From Flavobacteriia bacterium (GTDB taxonomy: Bacteria > Bacteroidota > Bacteroidia > Flavobacteriales_D > Crocinitomicaceae), in contig CANFHU010000012.1 of NCBI GenBank assembly GCA_947446925.1, positions 1 to 64,000 of the forward strand: a stretch of 64,000 nucleotides of DNA, read 5' to 3'. Below, in pieces: positions 35,701 through 43,603 of the stretch (position 1 is the first letter of the stretch; every line of letters begins with the position of its first letter). Both the position numbers and the translations under genes were made by a program. The notes under the pieces are model-generated. The model did no database searches. It was not told the origin of the DNA and saw nothing but the letters and a program-made list of their open reading frames with translations.

Positions 35701-38700
35701 CTACAGGAACTTATGTGCAAGCAGATATTTCTAAATACCAACTTTGGTATGGAACAACAAATAGCATTGGTAGTGCAGCACAGTTAGGTACTGATTTAAC
35801 TTCATCAGGTGCAGCTGGAGCAAGAACATTTTCAGCTTTTACATCACCAACACTTACAAATGGAAATACATATTATTTTTGGATTACTGCCGATCTTTCT
35901 TCAAGTCCTACTGCAAGTAATACAATTGCTGTAAATGCTATTACTACTTCTGATTTAACCTCAACAAGTGCGAAAGCTGGTTCTACTTCTTCAGGAGGTA
36001 CGCAAACATTGAGAGGAGCTTTCTCCTCAGGAACGATAGCGTCCACAGGCGAAACGATATGTAATGGTGGAACACCAGCAACAGCAATAGGAAGTACTAC
36101 AGCATCCAGTGGAGGAGATGGAACAATAACTTATTCTTGGAGATCTTCTGCAGATAGTTATACAGCAGCAATCTCAGGAGCAACAAGTGCAACCTACACA
36201 CCGCCAGCAGGCTTAACGAGTACAACATCTTACCAACGCTATGCAAAAGATGGAACTTGTAATACAACTCCAACGGTATCCACAGGAACTTGGACAGTTA
36301 CCGTACGAACAGCTTTTACCTCAGGAACGATAGCGTCCACAGGCGAGACGATATGTAATGGTGGAACACCAGCAACAGCAATAGGAAGTACTACTGCATC
36401 TAGTGGTGGAGATGGAACAATAACTTATTCTTGGAGATCTTCTGCAGATAGTTATACAGCAGCTATATCAGGAGCAACAAGTGCAACATACACGCCACCA
36501 GCAGGCTTAACGAGTACAACATCTTACCAACGCTATGCAAAAGATGGAACTTGTAATACAACTCCAACGGTATCATCCGGAACTTGGACAGTTACCGTAC
36601 GAACAGCTTTCACCTCAGGAACGATAGCATCCACAGGTGAAACGATATGTAATGGTGGAACACCAGCAACAGCAATAGGAAATACTACAGCATCTAGTGG
36701 TGGAGATGGAACAATAACTTATTCTTGGAGATCTTCTGCAGATGCTTATACAGCAGCAATCTCAGGAGCAACAAGTGCAACATACACGCCACCAGCAGGC
36801 TTAACGAGTACAACATCTTACCAACGTTATGCAAAAGATGGAACTTGTAATACAACTCCAACGGTATCCACAGGAACTTGGACAGTTACCGTACGAACAG
36901 CTTTCACCTCAGGAACGATAGCATCCACAGGCGAAACGATATGTAATGGTGGAACACCAGCAACAGCAATAGGAAATACTACAGCATCTAGTGGAGGAGA
37001 TGGAACAATAACTTATTCTTGGAGATCTTCTGCAGATAGTTATACAGCAGCAATCTCAGGAGCAACAAGTGCAACCTACACGCCACCAGCAGGCTTAACG
37101 AGTACAACATCTTACCAACGCTATGCAAAAGATGGAACTTGTAATACAACTCCAACGGTATCATCCGGAACTTGGACAGTAACCGTACGAACAGCTTTTA
37201 CCTCAGGAACGATAGCATCCACAGGCGAAACGATATGTTCAGGTGGTACACCAACTGTGATTGGAAATTCAACTGCAGCAAGTGGAGGTGATGCATCGAT
37301 ATCCTATACATGGCGTTCTTCATCTGATTCCTATGTTTCTGCTATTTCAGGAGCAACCTCATCTACGTATACACCACCAGCAGGGTTAACTAGTACTACA
37401 AGTTATAGACGCTATGCAAATGACGGAACTTGTAATACTAGTCCATCAGTTGCTACAGGTACATGGACAGTAACCGTTACTGCAAATGTCACTCCTTCCG
37501 TTTCTGTTTCTGCTTCCTCTACTTCCGTATGTGCTGGTAGTTCGGTTACTTTTACGGCTACACCAACCAATGGAGGAGGTTCACCTTCGTATCAATGGAC
37601 ATTAAACGGTTCAAATGTTGGGACAGATGCAACTACTTATGTAAATAGTGGTTTGTCTTCCGGGGATGTTGTAACCGTGGTAATGACAGCAAACAATACT
37701 TGTCAAACTGCTTCTACAGCAAACGGAAATAGTATTACGATGTCCAATGCAAATGTCACACCAACGATTAGCATCTCAGCGGATAATGCAACTTCATGTG
37801 CTGGTTCCACGGTTACATTTACGACAAGTTCAACCAATGGTGGTGCAGGTCCAACCTATCAATGGAAACTGAATGGCGTAGATATTTCTGGAGCTACGAG
37901 TAGTTCTTATGCTGCTGCATCCTTTGCAAATTCAGATCAAGTTTCAGTTGTAATGACATCCAATGCAAGTTGTATTACAGCCTCAACGGCAACGAGTAAT
38001 ACAGTTACATTGTCGCGTAATGCACGCCCTACTACAGCAGTATTCGCAGGTGCAACTACGATTTGTAATGGTGCAAGCGCTAACCTAACAGTTACAATTT
38101 CAGGAGGTACTTCGCCATATAGTGTAGTATACACAGGAAACGGTGGAGGAACCGTAAGTACCTATACTTCTGGTAGTAATATTGCACAAGCACCAAGCAC
38201 TTCAACAACCTATGGTTTAACATCTGTAACAGATGCAAATGGTTGTACAGCAACAACGCCAAGTGGTACACCAACAATAACCGTAAATGCACGCCCTTCT
38301 ACCGCTGTTTTAGCAGGAACTACATCTATTTGTAATGGTGCAAGTGCAAATTTAACCGTAACAATTACGGGTGGTACATCTCCATATAGTGTCGTGTATA
38401 CAGGAAACGGGGGAGGATCCGTAAGTAGTTATACTTCTGGTAGTAATATTGCACAAGCACCAAGCACTTCAACAACCTATGGTTTAACATCTGTAACAGA
38501 TGCAAATGGTTGTACAGCAACAACGCCAAGTGGTGCACCAGTTATTACTGTAAACGCTTTACCAACAGCAACAATTTCTGCAGGAGGTTCTACTTCTTTC
38601 TGTAGTGGCGGTAGTGTTACATTAACTTCTTCCGCAGGTAGTTCCTACCTATGGAGCACAGGTGCTACTACTTCTAGTATTAGCGCAACCACCTCAGGTG

Positions 38701-41327
38701 CATATACCGTTACCGTAACAAATGCAAGTGGTTGTAGTGCAACTTCTTCTGCAACAACCGTTACAGTAACTACCGCGCCTAATGCAGGTGCTTTAAGTGG
38801 TACACAGGCAATTTGTTCAAACGGTTCAACTTCGTTCACTAGTTCTGGAGATGCAGGTGGTGCATGGTCTACAAGCAATGCATCCTACGCAACGGTAAAT
38901 TCCTCTGGTGTAATTACACCAGTAGCAGCTGGTACCGCAACAATCACCTATACCGTTACTGGTACAGGCGGTTGTTCCAACGCAACAGCAACAAGAACAG
39001 TGACTGTTACAGCGTTACCAACAGCAAGTATTACCTATAGCGGATCGCCATTTACCACCAACCAAGGTGCAGGACAAGCAGTAACATTAACAGGTACATC
39101 CGGTGGAGCATATACCTCTACAGCAGGGTTAACCATAGATGGTACTTCAGGATCCCTTACCCCAAGTTCGAGTACAATAGGTACGTATACAGTAACCTAC
39201 ACAATAGCATCCTCTGGAGGATGTAACGCAGTAACAGCAACAGCTTCTGTGGTAATCAATTCTGGAGCAACCACCTACTACTATACAGGTTCAGGGGATG
39301 TAAATGCACCAGCAAGTTGGACAGCAAACTCCAATGGTACAGCAGGTACCGTACCAACAGCGATGAATAGCGATGGGCATACCTTCTATGTATTAAATCT
39401 CGGTTCCAACTCCGCACCAATATTGAATGGTACATGGACATTAGGTACGGGTAGTAAAATCATTGTTGGAGATGGTACCAATGCAGTAAATTTTACAGTG
39501 CCTTATGCAATTTCTGGAGGTTCTATCGATGTGTCTAACAATGCCACATTGACTATAACTGCTTCGAGTGTCCCAACCTTAGGTACACTTGCTACTAGCT
39601 CTACCGTAAACTTTAATGCTACCGGGGCACAAAGCATTCCAGCAAAAACGTACGGAAACTTAATTGTAAATAATACTGCTGGTACGTCAGCGGCAGGTAC
39701 GGTTACTATTTCAGGGAATTTAACCTTAACAGCAGGAGCATTTACCCCGGGTGCTTCGTTAACGATAGCTGGGAACATCATCGATAATGGAGGAACATTT
39801 ACACACAATAATGGTACAGTAACCTTCACAGGAAGTAGTTCCAGTATTGGAGGTACGGATAATGCAGAAACCTTTTATAATGTCGTGGTGAACAAAACTG
39901 CTGGTCAAACATTAAGTATGAGTGGTAGTATGGCAACCTTGGCTATGAATGATTTTACACTTACTTCTGGAACATTCAGTGCACCAAGCACTTTAAATAT
40001 CACTGGAAATGTTTCTAACAATGGAGGAACTTTTACACACAACAGTGGAACGGTAACCTTATCAGGAGCAGGTAAAACACTTGGAGGTACCACAGGTAAT
40101 ACGTTCTATAACCTTACGGCAAACGGAGCAACAACCTTAGGTGCAGCGCAAACGGTAGACAACACGATGACCTTGGGTGCGCAAGTTACCTTAGGTACAA
40201 ATAACCTTACCATTGGTTCTTCGGGTATCATCAGTGGGTATAACACGTCGAATTATATTATTACAAATTCGACTGGTAAAGTGGTACAAAATGGTTTAGG
40301 AGCTGGAGCAGCTGCAGGGAAAAAAATATTCCCAGTAGGTACATTGAATAATGCCTTGACTCCAACCTACACTCCAATCATTGTCGATAACGCAGGTACT
40401 TCCGATAACTTCTCTGTGTACGTTGGAAACCACCGCTATACAGCAGGAGCATCTGGAAACATTACAACGCAACATGCGGTGGATCGCACATGGTTTGTGG
40501 ACGAAGCATCAGTAGGAGGTTCAGATGTCACCTTAACCATTCAATGGAATGCAGGGGAAGAATTGGAAGATAATACCAAACCAGGTTCTGCGTTTAACCG
40601 TTTGAATTGTTTTATATCACACTATACAAATAATGCTTGGGATAGTGGAACACAAACCGGAGCAACAGCATCTGGAAGTGGACCATATACTATTTCTAGA
40701 ACTGGCATCACTTCCTTCTCTCCATTTGGCGTAGAAGATCCAAGTGCTTTACCAATTACCTTAATTGATTTCACTGCCAAAGCAGAAAGTAAGAAAGTTC
40801 GTTTAGATTGGGAAACAGGTTCCGAAGAAAACAATGACTTCTTTACCGTAGAAAGATCGTTGGATGGTAAAAAGTTTGAGAAAGTATTTACGAAAAAAGG
40901 AGCTGGTAACAGTAAAGTCAATCAATACTATTTTGGCTACGATGCGAATCCATATACCGGTGTTTCATACTACCGTTTGAAACAAACTGATTTTGATGGT
41001 AAGTTTGCGTATTCAGACATCGTATCCGTTAAAGTAGCTGGAGAGCAAATGGATTCGGAAATTGATGTGAATGTGTATCCAAACCCAGTGACAAGTCAAT
41101 TGATTCATGTGGATTTGAAAGCACAAAACAATGCTACCTATACGATGCGTATCATCAACGAAATAGGGCAACAAATTTTCACGGACACCTACGATGCATT
41201 GGTCGGAAATAATACGTATGAAATCCATTTACCTAACGCGGTAACAGGAGTATACATATTAGAAATAAGTAACCAAAACGAAGTATTAGTAGACCGCGTA
41301 AAAGTGACGATTACATCCAACGAATAA
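29766..41327 (+). CDS. Giant T9SS-secreted surface protein 2 (repeat adhesin)
   Basis: About 3853 residues from the ATG of MKNFTKFLGG; a TTG 11 codons earlier is less likely. Signal peptide LLLVLVGMVWGVGAWG. Residues about 50-700 are Ser/Thr/Gly-rich strands. About 775-1310 hold autotransporter-associated repeats (LSGANTYSGGFTLSAGTLNI). About 1525-1760 form a Gly-rich domain beginning VSSVTVHCWGGGGGG. About 2084-2574 are five 98-residue tandem repeats (SGTIASTGETICNGG). About 2570-2925 are Ig/PKD-like modules, two nearly identical (TICNGASANLTVTI). The last 190 residues match giant protein 1 almost exactly and end in a type A T9SS sorting domain (VNVYPNPV). A surface adhesin is the best reading; the ligand is unknown. 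Confidence 0.85.
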   Translation: MKNFTKFLGGSRSGALRLLLVLVGMVWGVGAWGATYYSKSGTAPNVNTNWNSNRDGTSGSTPGGFTSGDIFVIQGSASAPGGTAHSLTTTGTWSISGTSSKLWIEGGATLTASHLITLSSSTTWQIDANGKYVNNHSGDIWANTFTGIESFDASSTFEFQDLQTTYNTGTSMALEALMTSSSCNFGNILWNIIASNNTNYRIRLSGASTKTINGNLTIARTGTSGSLFLFDKSTAGKLTISGNFIQTGGTFYEIYTGAGTSGTILEVLGDFSLSGGIFDLNNTPGSYSGSLYIGGNFLMTSGTLRNSSNTTSNCAIYFTKSGTQTFTQSAGTFTTTYIPFTVNSGSYLKLASNFSLSNSLTVLSGGSLDIPNPYYTTGAGSTILNSGSKLYIGHASGIYSSTATGAVQTTTRTFSNTYFEYNGTAAQVTGTGLPSILTGTLKINNSETITSSSTGVTLSQATTISTGALTLTSGILTTSTLLTITNTATSAISGGSSASYINGPVKWSLNNSTGGYIFPVGKSGKYYPFTITAAAATSPIFQIEAYSSGSGGSITGGTVSTTEHWKLIESAGTTVNGITPKLESPDFSSTTGQVGISSTATLNGSYTSLGGTVSGSSVTATLSSSSLSGLTRYFAIVDGAKIYYSKNAAGAGAAAQTLGNWNSDATGAGGGVAPTDFTSDGYSFVILSGHSYKATASWTGNAGGYVQVNSGGALDLNAQTISTFGTVKIAGTGVSSSGALFSSSASASTLSLPITLTADATVGFSSTGAITFSGVIGGAYKLTKTGTPVLTLSGANTYSGGFTLSAGTLNIDNDAALGTGTFTISGGTVDAITAARNITNAMSVGGSFTFTGTQNLSQSSGAITLTATPTITISAKILSLGGNIGGAFGIVQAGNGTFTLSGTNTFSGGFSYSSATATGTTNIKSSSALGSGTLTVNSSSSSANLIDNNSGSIITITNPILISNTYLNFVGTNSLSQTTGAITLSSSTTINTTASTLSLTGVIGESGGARSITKSGGSGILLLAGNSTFSGGVSWTTTQSGRIIINNNNALGTGTFTITGTTYGTANANSIDNTSGSIITIPNAITISGKYAFIGSYSMVFSGTVTISTTALNQTIVANSLTISGVLAGTSVSLVKDGVGTMILTNNNTQTGSTSVVSGVLNVQHANGLGLAGVTVSSGAALQLQGGVSMASETLSLSGTGVSSDGALRSVTGANTWQGSITLAAASRINCDAGSLTISGTTTNSTFDLTLGGSSSIIVSGVIGNGAGNIVKDGTGSLTMSAAHTYTGLTTVNNGTLKLGVSSAVSTSGPLGTSATGTIVASGGSLDFNGFSLTSSSTEPITINGSGYGSIGAITNGSSTGSSCVGTINLAASSIVQSTSGSLTFTGNVNLNNSLTLDCYNDITFNTGVISGAGGIIKSNSLANITLSGTNTFTGGVILNAGILKIDNNSALGTGALTINGGLIDALSSSRTITNAILIKASFTYVGSSYNLIQNTGSISLFASPTITISGNTLSLNGVIDEGTIETYTSGISDTWTCPSGVSSVTVHCWGGGGGGSAAYGNSGKAGGAGGTYSSSSISVTAGNTYNFTIGDGGSAGTYNNNNAIYVEASRGGDTYFGNTNAGSSSGATVIATGGGYGTSGNVAGTSSTSSNVGTTTYSGGNGYTGGSNNPCDHSGGCQTGGGGGGGAGSGSAGTTACLGTGGTGTYPGGNGGQGNCQGAGNTYTSVFAPGGGGSGASAGASSSNSGGVGAPGKLIIAYTVSIKSITKNGVGTLSLGGANLYGGTTTLNAGTLTIGANNAIPVAATGGGVVLNGGTLNAGSYTVGSSTTNMGTLTLGGTATLALGTGTLYFANSTSTTWSGSMTITGFVSTAVNTGGTTGGKLFVNYQSGGGCSNCGLNSTQLGLCSFNTALIGGVAATYSATQIASGEIVPISVTITLASNTISSASSCASSTKVPIQSFSLAVSGGSGNLTNVGFTTTGTYVQADISKYQLWYGTTNSIGSAAQLGTDLTSSGAAGARTFSAFTSPTLTNGNTYYFWITADLSSSPTASNTIAVNAITTSDLTSTSAKAGSTSSGGTQTLRGAFSSGTIASTGETICNGGTPATAIGSTTASSGGDGTITYSWRSSADSYTAAISGATSATYTPPAGLTSTTSYQRYAKDGTCNTTPTVSTGTWTVTVRTAFTSGTIASTGETICNGGTPATAIGSTTASSGGDGTITYSWRSSADSYTAAISGATSATYTPPAGLTSTTSYQRYAKDGTCNTTPTVSSGTWTVTVRTAFTSGTIASTGETICNGGTPATAIGNTTASSGGDGTITYSWRSSADAYTAAISGATSATYTPPAGLTSTTSYQRYAKDGTCNTTPTVSTGTWTVTVRTAFTSGTIASTGETICNGGTPATAIGNTTASSGGDGTITYSWRSSADSYTAAISGATSATYTPPAGLTSTTSYQRYAKDGTCNTTPTVSSGTWTVTVRTAFTSGTIASTGETICSGGTPTVIGNSTAASGGDASISYTWRSSSDSYVSAISGATSSTYTPPAGLTSTTSYRRYANDGTCNTSPSVATGTWTVTVTANVTPSVSVSASSTSVCAGSSVTFTATPTNGGGSPSYQWTLNGSNVGTDATTYVNSGLSSGDVVTVVMTANNTCQTASTANGNSITMSNANVTPTISISADNATSCAGSTVTFTTSSTNGGAGPTYQWKLNGVDISGATSSSYAAASFANSDQVSVVMTSNASCITASTATSNTVTLSRNARPTTAVFAGATTICNGASANLTVTISGGTSPYSVVYTGNGGGTVSTYTSGSNIAQAPSTSTTYGLTSVTDANGCTATTPSGTPTITVNARPSTAVLAGTTSICNGASANLTVTITGGTSPYSVVYTGNGGGSVSSYTSGSNIAQAPSTSTTYGLTSVTDANGCTATTPSGAPVITVNALPTATISAGGSTSFCSGGSVTLTSSAGSSYLWSTGATTSSISATTSGAYTVTVTNASGCSATSSATTVTVTTAPNAGALSGTQAICSNGSTSFTSSGDAGGAWSTSNASYATVNSSGVITPVAAGTATITYTVTGTGGCSNATATRTVTVTALPTASITYSGSPFTTNQGAGQAVTLTGTSGGAYTSTAGLTIDGTSGSLTPSSSTIGTYTVTYTIASSGGCNAVTATASVVINSGATTYYYTGSGDVNAPASWTANSNGTAGTVPTAMNSDGHTFYVLNLGSNSAPILNGTWTLGTGSKIIVGDGTNAVNFTVPYAISGGSIDVSNNATLTITASSVPTLGTLATSSTVNFNATGAQSIPAKTYGNLIVNNTAGTSAAGTVTISGNLTLTAGAFTPGASLTIAGNIIDNGGTFTHNNGTVTFTGSSSSIGGTDNAETFYNVVVNKTAGQTLSMSGSMATLAMNDFTLTSGTFSAPSTLNITGNVSNNGGTFTHNSGTVTLSGAGKTLGGTTGNTFYNLTANGATTLGAAQTVDNTMTLGAQVTLGTNNLTIGSSGIISGYNTSNYIITNSTGKVVQNGLGAGAAAGKKIFPVGTLNNALTPTYTPIIVDNAGTSDNFSVYVGNHRYTAGASGNITTQHAVDRTWFVDEASVGGSDVTLTIQWNAGEELEDNTKPGSAFNRLNCFISHYTNNAWDSGTQTGATASGSGPYTISRTGITSFSPFGVEDPSALPITLIDFTAKAESKKVRLDWETGSEENNDFFTVERSLDGKKFEKVFTKKGAGNSKVNQYYFGYDANPYTGVSYYRLKQTDFDGKFAYSDIVSVKVAGEQMDSEIDVNVYPNPVTSQLIHVDLKAQNNATYTMRIINEIGQQIFTDTYDALVGNNTYEIHLPNAVTGVYILEISNQNEVLVDRVKVTITSNE
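36016..37487 (+). repeat. Five tandem repeats of exactly 294 bp (98 codons) in giant gene 2
   Basis: The marker GAACGATAGC begins at 36031, 36325, 36619, 36913 and 37207, so the period is exactly 294 bp. Copies 1-4 are almost identical at DNA level and copy 5 is diverged. Each encodes an Ig-like module containing SGTIASTGETIC and SYQRYAKDGTCN. Confidence 0.95.
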
Positions 41328-41614
41328 CATCGAAATAGTTCTTTGTAGATTTCGTTTCGCTGCTGCTAGGAGCAGTTTACATACTGTACAAACACACCCT
41401 GAGGATAGCGAAGGGTGTGTTAAAGGAAAAGGTGAGAGAGCCAAGTATAGTAATAAAATGTAAAGGCCAGAAAATAGTGTTATTTACGTATAGTTTTCCT
41501 GAAATTATAGTTCAGTTTCGCTAAAAAAAAATATATTTGTAAAGGGTGGTACTATGCTTACAAAGTTACCATCGAAGACGTACCAAAGAGGGGAGTCAAA
41601 TTGTAAACCATTAA
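41328..41614. other. Intergenic region after giant gene 2
   Basis: Holds the perfect hairpin at 41391-41421 and, at about 41530, a TATATTTG that could be a -7 box for the small lipoprotein gene, without a clear -33 box. Nothing else recognised. Confidence 0.45.
41391..41421. terminator. Perfect 10-bp hairpin after giant gene 2, related to repeat A
   Basis: AACACACCCT / AGGGTGTGTT with an 11-nt loop (GAGGATAGCGA). It can end transcription of the giant gene although no T run follows. The core CCTGAGG...CGAAGG resembles the composite repeat A palindrome seen elsewhere in the window. Confidence 0.6.
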
Positions 41615-41887
41615 ATGAACGATATGAATATATACCATACCATAATCACCATATTAGGATTAGCTTTCGTTGTAGCTTGTACACCTTCTCCTAAAAAAGA
41701 AACTGAAAAAACGGTAAATCATAGTGAACATAGTAAACATGTAGCTCCGAAAAAGAATAAAAAAGAGTTAATCATGGACGAGTATCACGAAATGAAACGT
41801 GAATTAGAACCAAACGGGTATAAAATTACCACAGATAGTACGGATTACATTTACATCGACAACTCGGTAAAAATGAAATTCAACTAA
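41615..41887 (+). CDS. Small lipoprotein of unknown function
   Basis: 90 residues. The N-terminus has a hydrophobic signal and lipobox (LGLAFVVAC), followed by a His/Lys-rich stretch (HSEHSKHVAPKKNKKE) and a short C-terminal part (LEPNGYKITTDSTDYIYIDN). A second ATG three codons in is an alternative start. The lipoprotein would be anchored in the periplasm or at the surface. No family recognised. It lies between the giant adhesin gene and a LuxR-type regulator on the same strand. Confidence 0.55.
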   Translation: MNDMNIYHTIITILGLAFVVACTPSPKKETEKTVNHSEHSKHVAPKKNKKELIMDEYHEMKRELEPNGYKITTDSTDYIYIDNSVKMKFN

Positions 41888-42146
41888 GCTAAAAACGGTT
41901 CCTTTTTTAGTACAACGTACACAAAGCGTCAGTAGTATACCTACTGTTTCAAATCCACATAAACCTATTCTTTAAGAATCTGTATTTTCAGATTAATGAC
42001 ATTTTATTGTCTAAAATTTTCAACCTTAAAGAAACCACCCTTTTTCATCAAACTAGGTTTACTAAAATAGCAATTTAGCAACCACAGTGCGATGGATGGA
42101 ATGACTCAACCGTTTTTGTTTATTAATACTATTAAACCTCATTCCC

Positions 42147-42803
42147 ATGAAAATTAATACATTAATTATAAAGAACAACTCCATTCTTTCCGAGGGATTA
42201 TGTATACTTCTGGAACAGGATACAGTTTACCAAGTTTCAACGATTTCGTTGGAAACATTTCTAATAACTAAAAAAGAAGCGCTGCAATCCAACGCAATTA
42301 TTATTGCTGCATTACCATTAGAGAGTAGTGCGTATAAAACAGTATTGACCCAACTAAAACAATTAGAATTACCTGCATTGTTGGTGATGCCAACCAGTAC
42401 AATAAGTGATTTTCAACAAGTGGTAAAACACAAAATCAAAGGGTATATTTCCTTTGCGAGTGATTACGAAGAATTGACCGATGCCATTCATGCCATTGTT
42501 GCTGGTGCGAACTATTATTCCAAAGAATTAATCGCGCAGCTCAAAACGGTGCAAAAGCAAGCAACTTCGAAATCGGATAAAAAGTTTTCTACCCATTTAA
42601 AAATATCCAAGCGCGAATTGGAAATCATCCGATTGTTACAACAAGGCTTGCAGTCCAAACAAATTGCAGAAGCTTTAGGTATTAGCGATCGAACAGTGGC
42701 GAAACACCGAGAAAATATCATGAAAAAATGTAAGGTTAATAATGTTACCGAATTGCTTTATTTTCTTCAAAAAAACGAGGTTTTACTACCAGAATTTGAG
42801 TAG
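42147..42803 (+). CDS. LuxR/NarL-type transcription regulator with degenerate receiver domain
   Basis: 218 residues. The N-terminal 125 residues have the length and strand pattern of a response-regulator receiver, but the acidic pocket is replaced (LIIKNNSIL where DD is usual) and the phospho-acceptor position reads IIIAALPLE with no Asp. The C-terminal LuxR-type HTH is intact: LKISKRELEIIRLLQQGL, SKQIAEALGISDRTVAKHRE and IMKKCKVNNVTELL. It should bind DNA but not be switched by ordinary phosphorylation. Its position downstream of the giant adhesin gene makes it a candidate regulator of that locus, which is inference. A strong terminator follows. Confidence 0.8.
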   Translation: MKINTLIIKNNSILSEGLCILLEQDTVYQVSTISLETFLITKKEALQSNAIIIAALPLESSAYKTVLTQLKQLELPALLVMPTSTISDFQQVVKHKIKGYISFASDYEELTDAIHAIVAGANYYSKELIAQLKTVQKQATSKSDKKFSTHLKISKRELEIIRLLQQGLQSKQIAEALGISDRTVAKHRENIMKKCKVNNVTELLYFLQKNEVLLPEFE

Positions 42804-42831
42804 TTGATTCCAGTAGCGGCAGAGATGTAAG

Positions 42832-42866
42832 AAAAGGGTGTCCGAATTTTCGGGACACCCTTTTTT
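42832..42866 (+). terminator. Terminator after the LuxR-type gene
   Basis: GGGTGTCC / GGACACCC stem, flanked by A and T runs (AAAA before, TTTTTT after). It lies 29 bp past the stop. Confidence 0.9.
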
Positions 42867-43062
42867 ACGTGTATGAAATTAGTATTATGATATGTTTAAA
42901 AGTGCATTTTTATTGTAAATTAATTTGGGCAATTGCGATAAATAATATATCTTTATTTCGTAATAACTAGTTGATTAAATGAGTGTTAAGTAATAATACG
43001 TACTTTTTATTTAAGACGCTATGTTAGAAAAACAGGGAAAGTAACAACCATAACCAGTATAA

Positions 43063-43533
43063 ATGGAAACAGCAGAAAAACAAACACTTTTTGAATCTAC
43101 GTTCGAGATGCAAAAAGAAACCCTAGCTCAATTAATCGAGACAGGAAAAAAAGTAACCGAAATGTATAAGGAAAACAATCCATTGCAGTTCATGTTAAAA
43201 GCTACGAAAGTAGAAAATGTAGGAATGATGAATACGAAAGAGATTCAACAAACCTTACTTAACACAGCAACCGTTTTCTCCAAACAGTTACAAACACTTA
43301 CCAAATTACAAAGAGAGAGCGTAAAACTTTTTACGACAACACAAAAAGAGTGGTTGCAAAATGTAGAAACAAAAGAGAACAAACAATGGGTAGAGAAATT
43401 TGTTGAAATGAATGACTACCTAGAGCAAACATATGTTACCTTCGATGAGAATATTTCTAAATCTATCCACAATGGATTTGAGGTATATATGCAACAAGTG
43501 GAAAATAATACATTTATGAAAACGAATTGGTAG
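43063..43533 (+). CDS. Phasin-like helical protein
   Basis: 156 residues, entirely helical and rich in Gln, Lys, Glu and Thr, with no signal peptide or membrane segment. The amphipathic pattern (FEMQKETLAQLIETGKKVTE, LLNTATVFSKQLQTLTKLQ) and the length resemble phasins, which coat polyhydroxyalkanoate granules, but no PHA synthase gene is in the window. A general helical chaperone-like protein is an alternative. The gene ends at a bidirectional terminator shared with clpB. Confidence 0.45.
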   Translation: METAEKQTLFESTFEMQKETLAQLIETGKKVTEMYKENNPLQFMLKATKVENVGMMNTKEIQQTLLNTATVFSKQLQTLTKLQRESVKLFTTTQKEWLQNVETKENKQWVEKFVEMNDYLEQTYVTFDENISKSIHNGFEVYMQQVENNTFMKTNW

Positions 43534-43554
43534 TAATTCGTCTTTTCTAAAGAT

Positions 43555-43590
43555 AAAAAAACGAGTAGTTCGAAAGAGCTACTCGTTTTT
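43555..43590. terminator. Bidirectional terminator between the phasin-like gene and clpB
   Basis: Stem AAAAAACGAGTAG / CTACTCGTTTTT around an 11-nt centre, with A/T runs on both sides. It serves the two convergent genes. Confidence 0.9.
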
Positions 43591-43603
43591 GTTTGAATAT
43601 GGA

